Shown here: piece after piece, positions 17,532 through 26,416 of the stretch | How the letters are laid out: each line of letters opens with the position of its first letter | Position numbering within the stretch: position 1 is the first letter of the stretch | Origin: Palsa-504 sp963844625 | GTDB lineage: Bacteria; Actinomycetota; Actinomycetes; Streptosporangiales; Streptosporangiaceae | Reading direction: 5' to 3' | NCBI GenBank assembly: GCA_963844625.1 | Contig: CAWJPF010000009.1 | Span: forward strand, 62,001 to 126,000 | DNA length: 64,000 nucleotides | Position numbers and translations under genes: made by a program | Notes under the pieces: generated by a model | Told to the model about the DNA's origin: nothing | The model's input: the letters and a program-made list of their open reading frames with translations, nothing else | Database searches by the model: none

Positions 17532-18656
17532 GTGGTATCCAGGCAACGAGTGGTCGTCGTCGGGGGCGGTGTGCTCGGCACCATGCACGCCATTGCGGCG
17601 CGGCGGCGCGGCTTCGAGGTCGTGCAGCTGGAGCGGGAAGCCGAAGCCCGCGGCGCGAGCGTCAGGAATTTCGGCCTGGTCTGGGTGAGCGGCCGCCGGG
17701 CAGGCCCCGAACTCGCCCTCGCACTGCGGGCCCGCGAGCTGTGGCGCGAACTCGGCGCCCAGGTGCCCGGCCTCGGCTTCCGGGCCGCGGGATCGCTCAC
17801 CCTGGCCACCGAGGACACCGAGCTCGGCCTGCTCAAGGAGGCGGCCGCGCTACCCGACGCGGAGCGGCGCGGGTTCGAGCTGCTCGACCCCCCGGCTGTC
17901 CGCTCGGTTAACCCGGCGCTGCGCGGCGAGTTCGCCGGCGGCCTGTTCTGCCGCCTCGACGCGATCGTCGAGCCGCGGCAGGTGCTGCCCGCGCTGCGCG
18001 GCCATCTGGCCGGTGACGGGTACCAGTGGCTCCCCGGCCGCGAGGTCACCGAGATCGCGCCCAATGCGGTCCAGGATCACACCGGCACCTGGCACCGGTG
18101 TGACCTGGTGGTCTTGTGCCCCGGGGCGGCGCATACCGGGGTGGCCGGCCGCTACCTGGCCCGCGGCGAGGTTGCTCCGGTACGGCGGGTGCGGCTGCAG
18201 ATGATGCAGACGGCGCCGCTGGCCGGGCGGATCACCAACGCGCTGGCCGACGGCGACTCGCTGCGCTACTACCCCGCCTATGACCTGCCGGCCCGGGCGC
18301 GGCTCGGGCCGCAGTCCGCCGCCGCGGCCGTGGCGCGCGCGCAGCTGCTGCTGGTCCAGCGGGCCGACGGCGGGCTGACCATCGGGGACACCCACGAGTA
18401 CGCCGAGCCGTTTGCGTTCGACGTGGATGAGGACGCCTACGATCACCTGCGCGCCCGGGCCGAGGCGCTGCTCGGCGCGCCCATCCCGCGGGTACAGCGT
18501 CGCTGGGCCGGCGTCTACAGCGAGGTGAACCCGGCGGCGGCGGGCTCGGCCCTCTACCACCGATCCGAGGTCGAACCCGGCGTGGTCCTGGTCACCGGGC
18601 CAGGCGGGCGCGGCATGACCTGTTCCCCTGCGATCGCCGAGGAGACCTTCGTATGA
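17532..18656 (+). CDS. Phosphonate-cluster FAD-dependent oxidoreductase
   Basis: A 374-residue DAO-type flavoenzyme. The dinucleotide-binding motif VVVGGGVLGTMHA is at the N-terminus, followed by the family segment SVRNFGLVWVSGR and, at the C-terminus, TGPGGRGMTCSPAIAEE. I recognise it as the oxidoreductase family repeatedly found beside phosphonate genes (TIGR03364-like). Members studied recently oxidise N-methylated aminoethylphosphonates towards phosphonoacetaldehyde; that assignment is from memory. Leaderless GTG start. The stop overlaps the ATG of the PhnX-like gene by 4 bases, so product and next enzyme are made together. Divergent from tmpA. Confidence 0.85.
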   Translation: MVSRQRVVVVGGGVLGTMHAIAARRRGFEVVQLEREAEARGASVRNFGLVWVSGRRAGPELALALRARELWRELGAQVPGLGFRAAGSLTLATEDTELGLLKEAAALPDAERRGFELLDPPAVRSVNPALRGEFAGGLFCRLDAIVEPRQVLPALRGHLAGDGYQWLPGREVTEIAPNAVQDHTGTWHRCDLVVLCPGAAHTGVAGRYLARGEVAPVRRVRLQMMQTAPLAGRITNALADGDSLRYYPAYDLPARARLGPQSAAAAVARAQLLLVQRADGGLTIGDTHEYAEPFAFDVDEDAYDHLRARAEALLGAPIPRVQRRWAGVYSEVNPAAAGSALYHRSEVEPGVVLVTGPGGRGMTCSPAIAEETFV

Positions 18657-19318
18657 CCCGTATCACGGTGGCCTGCCTGGACATGGCCGGCACCACGGTG
18701 GCCGACGACGGCACGGTGATGGCGGCGTTCACCGCGGCGATCGCCGAGCAGGTCCTGCCCGTGGCCGCGTTCCACCAGGCCATGACCGACGTGAAGTCGA
18801 GCATGGGCCAGTCCAAGATCGAGGTGTTCCGGCGGATCCTCCGCGACGAGGCGGCCGCGCGGAAGGCCAACGAGGCGTTCGAGGAGCACTACGCCGCGGC
18901 CGTCCGGGGCGGCAAGATCGCGGCCCTGCCCGGTGCCGAGAACACAATAATGCGGCTGCGCGACGCTGGCGTCCGGGTCTGCCTGGCTACCGGGTTCTCC
19001 CCCGTCACCAGGGACGCCATCATCGACGAGCTCGCCTGGGGCGAGCTGATCGACCTGGCCTTGTCCCCCGCAGACGCCGGCCGCGGCCGTCCCTGGCCCG
19101 ACCTGCCGCTGACCGCGCTGCTGAAGCTGCGCGGCGGCGCCGTCAGCGAACTCGCGGTCGCGGGCGACACCAGCAGCGACATCGAGTCCGGGCGGCGCGC
19201 CGGGGCCGCGATCGTCGCGGGCGTGCTGACCGGCGCCAGCTCCCGCGCCGACCTGGAACGGGCCGGCGCCCCCCTCATCCTGGACACGATCGCGGACATC
19301 CTCTCGCATATCGCCTGA
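18653..19318 (+). CDS. PhnX-like phosphonatase-type HAD hydrolase
   Basis: A 221-residue HAD-superfamily hydrolase of the phosphonoacetaldehyde hydrolase group. The nucleophile motif is DMAGTT (D10, with alanine at position 12 instead of the usual second Asp, the PhnX signature). K55 in MGQSKIEVF aligns with the Schiff-base lysine segment of PhnX (MGLLKIDHV), so hydrolysis of phosphonoacetaldehyde to acetaldehyde and phosphate is plausible. AVAGDTSSDIESGRRAGA is HAD motif IV. It is shorter than PhnX (about 270) and belongs to the PhnX-like subset that travels with the upstream FAD oxidoreductase. Translationally coupled to it. Confidence 0.82.
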   Translation: MTRITVACLDMAGTTVADDGTVMAAFTAAIAEQVLPVAAFHQAMTDVKSSMGQSKIEVFRRILRDEAAARKANEAFEEHYAAAVRGGKIAALPGAENTIMRLRDAGVRVCLATGFSPVTRDAIIDELAWGELIDLALSPADAGRGRPWPDLPLTALLKLRGGAVSELAVAGDTSSDIESGRRAGAAIVAGVLTGASSRADLERAGAPLILDTIADILSHIA

Positions 19319-19326
19319 TCACCACG

Positions 19327-20991
19327 TTAGGCACCGGGCAGGTGCTTGAGCGGGAAGGGCGGGATGACGCGCAGTTCCACGTTCCGGTCGCTGGCGGCGC
19401 CGGGCAAGGCCGTGATGTCCCAGGGGACGTTAGCCGCAAGCTCACGATGCAGCGCGGCGAGATCGTCTGCGGTTTCCACTGATGCCGGAGCGGCCGGCGT
19501 GTCGTGGTCGACCATGGTGGTCACGATAGACAGGTACTCGCCGTGATCGAGGAGTTCGACTACCCGGGTCTGGCATGGCCAGTCAACCACCGCGCAGGTG
19601 GTGACCTCCCAGAACCCGCGCGCCGGATCGGCGGGGTCGCGGCGGGCGCGAACCGTGTTGGTATGCGTATGACCATTCAGCCACAGAACGACATTGGGGA
19701 ATCGATGCAGCAGGGCCAGCAGGTCGGCCGCGCCCACCAGCGGCTCGCCGCCTGGTCCGGCGTGAGCGCCGCGGGTGGTGTTCAGTGTGTCGGTCCCGTG
19801 ATGGGACGTCAGGATCACCAGCCGGTCCTGGTGCGGGGTCCGCACCTCGCTGGCATCTGGTCCGCGGTAGGCCGAATGCACCTCGGCGAGCCGGGACTCC
19901 AGCCAGCGGATCTGCTGACGGTCGAGGCAGCCGGCCGCCCCGCCGGCCAGACAATTGGTGTCAAGGGTGATGAATCGCACCGCGGGGGTGTCGTAGGCGT
20001 AGTAAGCCGTGCCGTCCAGATGGTTCCGCTCGCCGAACCCATGCCCGAATGGCCGCGAGCCGGGCCGAAGGTGAGCGCCAACGAAGTCTCGCCTGCCGAT
20101 TGCCCGGCGGAGGGGATCAGGCGTGACGGGCCGGAACGGACCGCTCATGAACGCCTCAGGATGCTGGGTGAAGAGCTCAAGCGCTCGGTCGTGATCGAAG
20201 TCCGCGGCCAGTCCGGTCGGCTTCCTGTCGCCCGCCAGCGCGGCGGCCAGATCTGGTGTCTGGATGCCCACGCCCTGGTTGAGCGCCTCGTGATTGCCGA
20301 AGCAAGACAGCCAGGGAACGCTCAGGCCCGCGGCGGAGAACTCGCGCAGCGCCCGCCGCAGCAGACCCGGATGGTGCGGGAAGCCGTATTCGCGGCGGAA
20401 GAAGTCCGGACCGCCAGGACCCGGACCGTCCGGTCTCCAGAAGATGTCACCGGGCCAGTGCACCGACTGCACTCCCTCATAATCCGGGCCGCCGGAATCC
20501 GGTGCTACCTGGCCGCCGTCGAACAGGGCCAGGAACGCTTCGAGTTCGTTCCACTGCGCATTGTCGATCGCATCACCTGTGGTCACGGCCAGGTGCAACG
20601 GAAGGCCGGTCGCCGGGCCGTGTACCGCGCCGAGCGTGCGGATGGTGGCGTCGACAGCCTGCCAGGTAAGCGCCTCCTGCGGACGTTGCACGGGCACGAT
20701 CTCGGCGTACCTTGGGTCGGCGAAGCCCGCGTTGAGGAACTCAAACCGCGTCGGCGACTGGACGTCGGCGAGCTGGAGATCCGTGATATGAGCCAGGCAG
20801 AGCAGCGCGCGGCCGGAGCCGCGCACGGATTCCGCTCCGGCCATCCCGGCCGCGCCGAATTCGTCGCGGATAAGGTGCGGCTCACCCGGGCTGATCTCGA
20901 TGGCCCGGTAGGGGGCGGTCGTTCCGTTACGGAGTACGGCGCCGTGACGGAGCCGACGATGTGTCGTCAGCAGTGGATGCCTGCCGCTCAT
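19327..20991 (-). CDS. Calcineurin-like metallophosphoesterase (TIGR03767-like)
   Basis: A 554-residue phosphoesterase. Metal-binding blocks are LAHITDLQLAD (about 70), VTTGDAIDNAQWNE, SCFGNHEALNQG, LTSHHGTD and LNGHTHTN. The first block has Gln where many family members have His. No signal peptide is obvious, so it may be cytoplasmic or exported by another route. I chose the ATG at 20989-20991 with GGGAG six bases upstream; a longer frame to 21057 would overlap the ATPase gene. It is the last gene of the leftward LacI-controlled importer operon, which suggests it releases phosphate from the imported compound. Confidence 0.82.
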   Translation of the reverse strand: MSGRHPLLTTHRRLRHGAVLRNGTTAPYRAIEISPGEPHLIRDEFGAAGMAGAESVRGSGRALLCLAHITDLQLADVQSPTRFEFLNAGFADPRYAEIVPVQRPQEALTWQAVDATIRTLGAVHGPATGLPLHLAVTTGDAIDNAQWNELEAFLALFDGGQVAPDSGGPDYEGVQSVHWPGDIFWRPDGPGPGGPDFFRREYGFPHHPGLLRRALREFSAAGLSVPWLSCFGNHEALNQGVGIQTPDLAAALAGDRKPTGLAADFDHDRALELFTQHPEAFMSGPFRPVTPDPLRRAIGRRDFVGAHLRPGSRPFGHGFGERNHLDGTAYYAYDTPAVRFITLDTNCLAGGAAGCLDRQQIRWLESRLAEVHSAYRGPDASEVRTPHQDRLVILTSHHGTDTLNTTRGAHAGPGGEPLVGAADLLALLHRFPNVVLWLNGHTHTNTVRARRDPADPARGFWEVTTCAVVDWPCQTRVVELLDHGEYLSIVTTMVDHDTPAAPASVETADDLAALHRELAANVPWDITALPGAASDRNVELRVIPPFPLKHLPGA

Positions 20992-21025
20992 GGGTGCTCC
21001 CGGATCCCGGCCCTGACGCGGGTAC

Positions 21026-22150
21026 CTACGCCTCTTCCTCGGCCACCGCGTCCGCATCTGAGCCGGCCGACACCAGGACCGGATCGGGGCGGATCGTCAG
21101 CGCGACGCGATTGCCTGCCTGCAGCGCGGTCACGTCCGAGGTCGGGAGCTGGGCCAGGACGGGGGTGCCGCCAAGGTCGACCGTGACCCGGCTCGTGGCG
21201 CCGAGGAAGGTGATGGCGATCACCGTGCCGACGAGCGGGCCGGACTCCGGCGCGGTGTGGGGCGCCAGCGTCACCGCTTCCGGCCGCACCAGCGCCACCA
21301 CCTGGCCATCAGGGGTATCACGTTCCACCAGCGGCAGTGTGCAGCCGCGGACGTCGACGCTGCCGTCCCGGACCTCGCCGGGCAGCCGGTTGGAAAGGCC
21401 GACGAACTCGGCCACGAACGACGTGGCCGGGCGCGAGTAGACCTCGATGGGCGGCGCGAGCTGCTCGAGGTGGCCTTCGCGCATGACGCCGACCCGGTCC
21501 GCGATGGCCAGTGCCTCCTCCTGGTCGTGGGTGACGAACAGCGTCGTGATGCCCACCTCAAGCTGGATCCGGCGGATCTCGTCTCGCAACTGCGCCCGGA
21601 CCTTGGCGTCGAGCGCCGACAGCGGCTCGTCGAGCAGCAGCACTTGCGGCTCGATGGCCAGGGCGCGGGCCAGGGCGACCCGCTGCTGCTGGCCGCCGGA
21701 GATCTGGCTTGGGTACCGGTCCGCCTGCGTGGTGAGCCCCACCAGCTCAAGCATCTCCAGCGCGCGCTTGTCCCGCTGAGCCGAGCTGACCCGGCGCAGC
21801 CGCAATCCGAAGGCCACGTTCTGCCGCACCGTCATGTGCGGGAACAGCGAGTAGGCCTGGAATACCATCCCCATATCGCGCTTGGCGGCCGAGATGTGGG
21901 TGATGTCCTTGCCGCCCACGGTGATGTGGCCGGCGTCGGCGTCCTCCAGCCCCGCGAGCAGCCGCAGCGTGGTGGTCTTGCCGCAGCCCGACGGGCCGAG
22001 CAGCGCGATGAGCTCGCCGGGATGCAGGGTCAGGTCGAGCCGGTCCAGCGCGACGACGGGACCGTAGTGCCGGCTCAGCCCCTCCATCCGCACCTCGACG
22101 GCGGTCCTGGCCGCGCCGCCCAGCGTTCGGGTCATCGGTGAAGAACTCAC
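21026..22150 (-). CDS. ABC importer ATP-binding protein (PotA/PhnT-like)
   Basis: A 374-residue ATPase of the spermidine/iron/aminoethylphosphonate importer group. Walker A GPSGCGKT (52-59), signature ISGGQQQR, Walker B LLLDEPLSALD and the switch histidine in FVTHDQEEA are intact. A C-terminal TOBE region (about 270-365) follows. Start GTG at 22148-22150; an ATG at 22133-22135 is an alternative. It works with the two permeases and lipoprotein encoded just upstream. Polyamine, putrescine, phosphonate or iron are family substrates; genome context favours an organophosphorus compound. Confidence 0.88.
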   Translation of the reverse strand: MSSSPMTRTLGGAARTAVEVRMEGLSRHYGPVVALDRLDLTLHPGELIALLGPSGCGKTTTLRLLAGLEDADAGHITVGGKDITHISAAKRDMGMVFQAYSLFPHMTVRQNVAFGLRLRRVSSAQRDKRALEMLELVGLTTQADRYPSQISGGQQQRVALARALAIEPQVLLLDEPLSALDAKVRAQLRDEIRRIQLEVGITTLFVTHDQEEALAIADRVGVMREGHLEQLAPPIEVYSRPATSFVAEFVGLSNRLPGEVRDGSVDVRGCTLPLVERDTPDGQVVALVRPEAVTLAPHTAPESGPLVGTVIAITFLGATSRVTVDLGGTPVLAQLPTSDVTALQAGNRVALTIRPDPVLVSAGSDADAVAEEEA

Positions 22151-22160
22151 GAGCGGTACC

Positions 22161-23027
22161 TCATCCCCGGCCTCGGCGGCGGCCGCGGCCAGCGTAGGAC
22201 AGGATTATGAGCAGCACGAAGGCGAAAAGCAGAGCGGCGAACGAGGTGGAGAAGATCACCCCGGCGTTCGGCGTAGTCCGGCTGATGGAGTACAGCTCCT
22301 CCTGCAAGTTGTTGTACAGCAGGAGATAGGCGATGGTGAACTCACCGAGGACCAGGGCCGAGCTCAGCAGCAGGGCGTTCAGGATGGCCTGCCGCATATT
22401 CGGCACGATCACCCGGGCGATCACGGTGAACCAGCTCGCCCCGAGACTGCGCGCGGCCTCGGAGAGGGTGGTCACGTCGACCGCGCTCAGGCCAGCGGCG
22501 AGCGCCCGGTAGGCGAAGGGCAGCGCCAGGATTACGTAGACCCAGAACAGCATGAGCGAGGACACGCTGTAATGCTGGATCCTGTTGTAGATCGGGCCGA
22601 GGCCGACCACCAGCACGATCGCGGGGATGGTGAGCGGCAGCAGGCAGAGGATTTCCACGGTGCGCGACAGCCACTGCACCCGCAGCCGGATCCAGATCAT
22701 GGTCGGTACCAGCAGCACCAGCGTGACCACGCTGGTGATGACCGCCAGTTCCAGGGTAATCTCGATCGAGCTCAGCAGGGGAGGAATACCCGAGTTCTGG
22801 AAGGAGGCGATCTCCCGCCAGGCCGACAGTGACCACGTGCCGAGCGTGGGCCCCTCCAGGGAGAACCGGGCCATCGCCAGCAGCGGCACGATGAAGAACA
22901 GCCCGAACACCGTGAAGACCACATAACGGAATGCGTTCAGCCGCCTACGCCGACGAGACTGCATCCCGCGCGGGCGACCGGCTGACGCGGCGATAGGCGT
23001 CTCGCCGAGTGAGGTTATCGCAGCCAT
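22161..23027 (-). CDS. ABC importer permease 2 (PotC/PhnV-like)
   Basis: A 288-residue inner-membrane permease with about six spans and the EAA loop EAARSLGASWFTVIARVIVP. The longer open frame to 23426 is only an overlap with the neighbouring permease; the ATG at 23025-23027 gives the right family length and a 13-base overlap with permease 1, suggesting coupling. Partner of the ATPase at 21026-22150. Confidence 0.88.
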   Translation of the reverse strand: MAAITSLGETPIAASAGRPRGMQSRRRRRLNAFRYVVFTVFGLFFIVPLLAMARFSLEGPTLGTWSLSAWREIASFQNSGIPPLLSSIEITLELAVITSVVTLVLLVPTMIWIRLRVQWLSRTVEILCLLPLTIPAIVLVVGLGPIYNRIQHYSVSSLMLFWVYVILALPFAYRALAAGLSAVDVTTLSEAARSLGASWFTVIARVIVPNMRQAILNALLLSSALVLGEFTIAYLLLYNNLQEELYSISRTTPNAGVIFSTSFAALLFAFVLLIILSYAGRGRRRGRG

Positions 23028-23881
23028 CGCGCCGCCCTGCGCTGCAGGAATGCGTATCCCGTCATCACGATGGCCACCATGATCACCATGCCGAGGGCGA
23101 GCAGGTCGGCCACGTTGACGTTGCTCAGCCCAACCTCGCTGGACAGCGCGGTACTGATCTGCTGCGGCACGATGTAGGCGATCTGGTTCTCCCAGGCCTG
23201 GATCGTCGCGAAGGCCGACAGCGCGTTCGCGAACAGCAGCAGCAGGCCGCCGAGGAAGGCCGGCATCAGCAGCGGGCCGCCGACATACCGCCAGTACTGC
23301 CACGCGGACGCGCCCAGGTTCTCCGACGCCTCGCGCCACTGGGCCTTCAGCCCGTCGATCGCGGGCAGGAAGACCAGCACCATCAGCGGAATCTGGAAAT
23401 ACGTGTAAATCAGCCCGATGCCCCACGGGAAGTCGTAGTACCAGCTGGCGTGGAACAGCAGCCCCACCGGGCCGATGGTCACCAGGAACGCGAACGCCAG
23501 CGTGACGCCGCCGAACTGGGCGAGAACGCCCGAGCCGGCTATGTAAAGCCTGCGCACCGCGCCATCAGGGTTACCCGACGCCACCGCGTAGGCCAGGATG
23601 GCCCCCAGCACGGCCCCCGCCACCGAGGAGAGCACGCAGAGCTTGAACGAGCCGATGAAGTAACCGCGCACCAGCGGGTTGCCGAGCTCGGTGATGTTGG
23701 AGAACGCCCAGCTGCCGTTCGGGTTCTTGAGGGAGTCGACCACCACGATCGCGGTCGGCCACAGCAGGAAGACCGTGACGTAGGCGAAGAACGGGACGGT
23801 ACCGGCCCAGGCCGGAACGGACGGCCGGCGCCCGGACCACGAGGGCCGGGCGCCGGTCTTGGTTGTCGTAGCGACGGCCAC
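23015..23881 (-). CDS. ABC importer permease 1 (PotB/PhnU-like)
   Basis: A 288-residue permease with six predicted spans and the EAA loop EASENLGASAWQYWRYVGGP. Start GTG with GAGGAAA just upstream. It follows the lipoprotein gene after 9 bases. With permease 2 it forms the heterodimeric channel. Confidence 0.88.
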   Translation of the reverse strand: MAVATTTKTGARPSWSGRRPSVPAWAGTVPFFAYVTVFLLWPTAIVVVDSLKNPNGSWAFSNITELGNPLVRGYFIGSFKLCVLSSVAGAVLGAILAYAVASGNPDGAVRRLYIAGSGVLAQFGGVTLAFAFLVTIGPVGLLFHASWYYDFPWGIGLIYTYFQIPLMVLVFLPAIDGLKAQWREASENLGASAWQYWRYVGGPLLMPAFLGGLLLLFANALSAFATIQAWENQIAYIVPQQISTALSSEVGLSNVNVADLLALGMVIMVAIVMTGYAFLQRRAARWLR

Positions 23882-23890
23882 GTTTCCTCG

Positions 23891-25027
23891 CTAGCCGACG
23901 GCCTTCGCCCAGTTCGCCGCCAGGTAATTCGCGGCGTCGGTGGCCTGGGACGGGCTCAGGAACGTGGGCGTCACGGTGACCGCGGGCAGCTTCGAGGCCG
24001 CGGCTTTGTCGATGGTGCTATTGGTGGTCATGGCCTGCTGCTCCACTGGCCTGGCCCCACCTTGGAGCCAGAGGTTCTGCCCGCCGGAGGCGGCCTGGGA
24101 GTAGAGGAACTCCTCCCACAGCCGGGCCGCGGCCGGGTGCGGCGCGTTCTTGTTAACGGCCTGCGCGTAGTACCCGCCCAGCGCGACCTGCGGCGGGATG
24201 AATACCTTCCAGTTCGACACTCCCACGTAGCTCGGGAGGTTGAGATAGTCCCAGTTGAACACGACCGGGGTCGTGCCCGCCTTGATCGTGGCTCCGGTAG
24301 CCGATATCGGGGAGAAGTTCCCGGCGGCCTTGAGCTTGGAGAAGAAGTCCACGCCCTTGGAGATGTCGGAGGCCGTTCCGCCCTCCGCCAGGTTGGCCAT
24401 CATGACGCCGTTCAGGCCGGCGTTAGCCGAGGTCGGGTTGCCGTTCAGCGCGACCGCGTTCTTGAACTGCGAGCCGAGCAGCTGGTTCAGCGAGGTGATC
24501 GTCCCGAACTTGCTTGAGTAGCCGACCGCCATGTAGCCGCCGTAGTCCTGCACCCAGATACCGTTCGGCGCCTTCTGGGCCGTCGGGATAGAGCTCCAGG
24601 TGCTGACCTCATACGGCGCGAACAGGTTCGTGTTGGCCAGGGCGACGGCCATGCCGATGTCCAGGACGTCGGGCGCCTTGGAGGTACCGTTCTCCGTCTT
24701 TACCGCGTCAACTTCCTGCTGGCTGGTGCCGTCGGGGAGCGCGGAGTTGACCTTGATGCCGTACTTGGCGGTGAAGGCCGAGATGATGGCGCCGTAATTC
24801 GCCCACGTGGGCGGCAGCGCGATGACGTTGAGCGTGCCTTCCTTCTTGGCCGCCGCGACCAGCGAATTCATGCCGCCTCCGCCCGAAGCAGAGGTCTCCG
24901 TGGCCCAGTTGGCCGCGCTGGTCGAGCTCGACGAGGAACCCGACGAGGAACTCGACGACGAGCAGCCAGCCGCGAGCAGCGTCGCGGCCGCCACGCCTGC
25001 GAGGGCGAATCGATATGAGGATCTCAC
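23891..25027 (-). CDS. ABC importer substrate-binding lipoprotein
   Basis: A 378-residue extracellular binding protein. The N-terminus has a lipoprotein signal with lipobox LLAAGC (cysteine near residue 22), then a serine-rich tether, then a PotD/iron-binding-type fold (KEGTLNVIALPPTWANYG, GYMAVGYSSKFG, WDYLNLPSY). GGAGG lies five bases before the GTG start. It is the first structural gene of the importer operon, behind two LacI-type operator candidates. The bound compound cannot be read from sequence; nearness of phosphonate enzymes and the terminal phosphoesterase suggest an organophosphorus compound. Confidence 0.88.
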   Translation of the reverse strand: MRSSYRFALAGVAAATLLAAGCSSSSSSSGSSSSSTSAANWATETSASGGGGMNSLVAAAKKEGTLNVIALPPTWANYGAIISAFTAKYGIKVNSALPDGTSQQEVDAVKTENGTSKAPDVLDIGMAVALANTNLFAPYEVSTWSSIPTAQKAPNGIWVQDYGGYMAVGYSSKFGTITSLNQLLGSQFKNAVALNGNPTSANAGLNGVMMANLAEGGTASDISKGVDFFSKLKAAGNFSPISATGATIKAGTTPVVFNWDYLNLPSYVGVSNWKVFIPPQVALGGYYAQAVNKNAPHPAAARLWEEFLYSQAASGGQNLWLQGGARPVEQQAMTTNSTIDKAAASKLPAVTVTPTFLSPSQATDAANYLAANWAKAVG

Positions 25028-25098
25028 CAGTGCCTCCTGAAAGCTTTCCTGTCCCGAAGTGGATTACGGCTGCCTCAAAAGGGCCCGGGCGGCGGTAC

Positions 25099-25110
25099 CG
25101 AAACGGTTTG
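25099..25110. promoter_or_regulatory. Candidate LacI-type operator 1
   Basis: AAACGGTTT within the gap between the lacI-type regulator stop and the lipoprotein start; near-palindromic with the central CG step common to LacI-family sites. Confidence 0.45.
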
Positions 25111-25153
25111 CCGACCCACCTCTCCCCCAGCTAAGAGTGCAGGATAAACGCAC

Positions 25154-25166
25154 CTAAAACGTTTAG
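25154..25166. promoter_or_regulatory. Candidate LacI-type operator 2
   Basis: CTAAAACGTTTAG has a perfect AAACGTTT core inside CTAAA/TTTAG arms. It lies between the regulator gene and the importer operon, 55 bases from operator 1. Confidence 0.55.
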
Positions 25167-25177
25167 CGTTCGAATGC

Positions 25178-26278
25178 TCACACACCCGCCGCGAGGGTGT
25201 CAAGGGACGTTACCGAGTTGTCGCACTGAGCCGGGCGAACACTTTGTGAACGGAGATAAACAGATAGATCCGGTGCCTGCAGGGAAGCTCGTTCGACCAG
25301 TTTTACCGGGGCGACGTAGTCGTTGGACGGATCCCAGTCAAGCAACCGCGTCACCAGCGCCCGGCCCATCTCCCTGCCGTCTACGCGGATGGTCGCGAGC
25401 GGCGGGTCGAGGAGCTCGGACGTGGGCAGGTCGTCATGTCCGATGACGGAGACACCCGGCCCGATCCGCAGGGACAGGTCATGGGCGGTCTTGTAGATTC
25501 CGAGCGCCGTGTAATCGGAGTTGGTGATGACCGCCGACGGGGCGTCCCGGCGCCCCAGCAACCTCCGGGCCGCCTTCCGCACGTCAGCGATTGTCAGGGG
25601 CGAGCGCATGATGGTTGGCCGGATGCCAAGCTCGCGGGCGAAGCGCCGGAAATGGCGGAGCCGATCCGGGTCCGCGGCCAGGCCGCGCGGAGCGGACAGG
25701 AAAGCGGCTGAGGAATGCCCCAGCCCGGCTAGGCGGCGCATCGCCATTTCCACCCCGGCGGCATTGTCGGGGTACACCCGCGATACGCCGGTCGTGCCCT
25801 CCATGGACGCGTTCAGTGCCACCACGGGGGCGCCCGGGCGCAACTCCTGCCAGAGCCGCACCGACTCGCCCTTCCCGACCGGGGCGACGGCTAGCCCGGC
25901 GACGCGCTGGGCGGCCATCTCCCGCACATGCATGAGCTCGCGTTCTACGGAGTAGTGCGAGTCAAGTAGCAGCAAGGTTGCCCCGGCGTCGCGCGCCGCG
26001 CTTTCTGCCCCGGTCAGCACCTCGAGAAAGAACGGGTTGCTGAAGTTGCGGATGACCAGGCCGTATGTGCTGGTGCGTCCTCGCCGCAGCGCCTGGGCCT
26101 GCGGGTTGGCGCGGTAGCCGAGCTCAGCCGCCGCGGCCAGGATTCGCCGGCGGGTTTCCTGCGCTACCCCTGGCTGCCCATTCAGCGCAAAGCTCACCGA
26201 GGCGACCGATACGCCGACCAGCCGGGCTACGTCACGGATTCCCGCTGGCTGCTGCGACCCGCCCTGCTGACTCGTCAT
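25178..26278 (-). CDS. LacI-family transcriptional regulator
   Basis: About 366 residues. The N-terminal helix-turn-helix IRDVARLVGVSVASVSFALNG and hinge are followed by a periplasmic-binding-protein-like sensor domain (YGLVIRNFSNPFFLEVLTGA, ISVIGHDDLPTSELLDPPL-type region, IRVDGREMG). The start is uncertain: ATGs at 26278 and 26308 both fit, and I chose the inner one by family length. It sits directly upstream of, and in line with, the importer operon and probably represses it through the two AAACGTTT-like sites; the inducer is presumably the imported compound or a product. Confidence 0.88.
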   Translation of the reverse strand: MTSQQGGSQQPAGIRDVARLVGVSVASVSFALNGQPGVAQETRRRILAAAAELGYRANPQAQALRRGRTSTYGLVIRNFSNPFFLEVLTGAESAARDAGATLLLLDSHYSVERELMHVREMAAQRVAGLAVAPVGKGESVRLWQELRPGAPVVALNASMEGTTGVSRVYPDNAAGVEMAMRRLAGLGHSSAAFLSAPRGLAADPDRLRHFRRFARELGIRPTIMRSPLTIADVRKAARRLLGRRDAPSAVITNSDYTALGIYKTAHDLSLRIGPGVSVIGHDDLPTSELLDPPLATIRVDGREMGRALVTRLLDWDPSNDYVAPVKLVERASLQAPDLSVYLRSQSVRPAQCDNSVTSLDTLAAGV

Positions 26279-26416
26279 GGCCTTATCCAAGCTCAAGACG
26301 TCCTGCATCCCCTGACAGGAACAGAGATACGTCGCTGAGCGCACATCCTAACCACCTGGGTGTCCCGCGGCCAGCGGCCAGACGCGACGATCGTCAGGTC
26401 ACTGCTCGGTCACGCC

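Noticed and set aside
22161..23426. A 421-residue permease
   Set aside because: The first 130 residues are an Arg/Pro/Gly-rich overlap with the neighbouring permease in another frame; the family start is the ATG at 23027.
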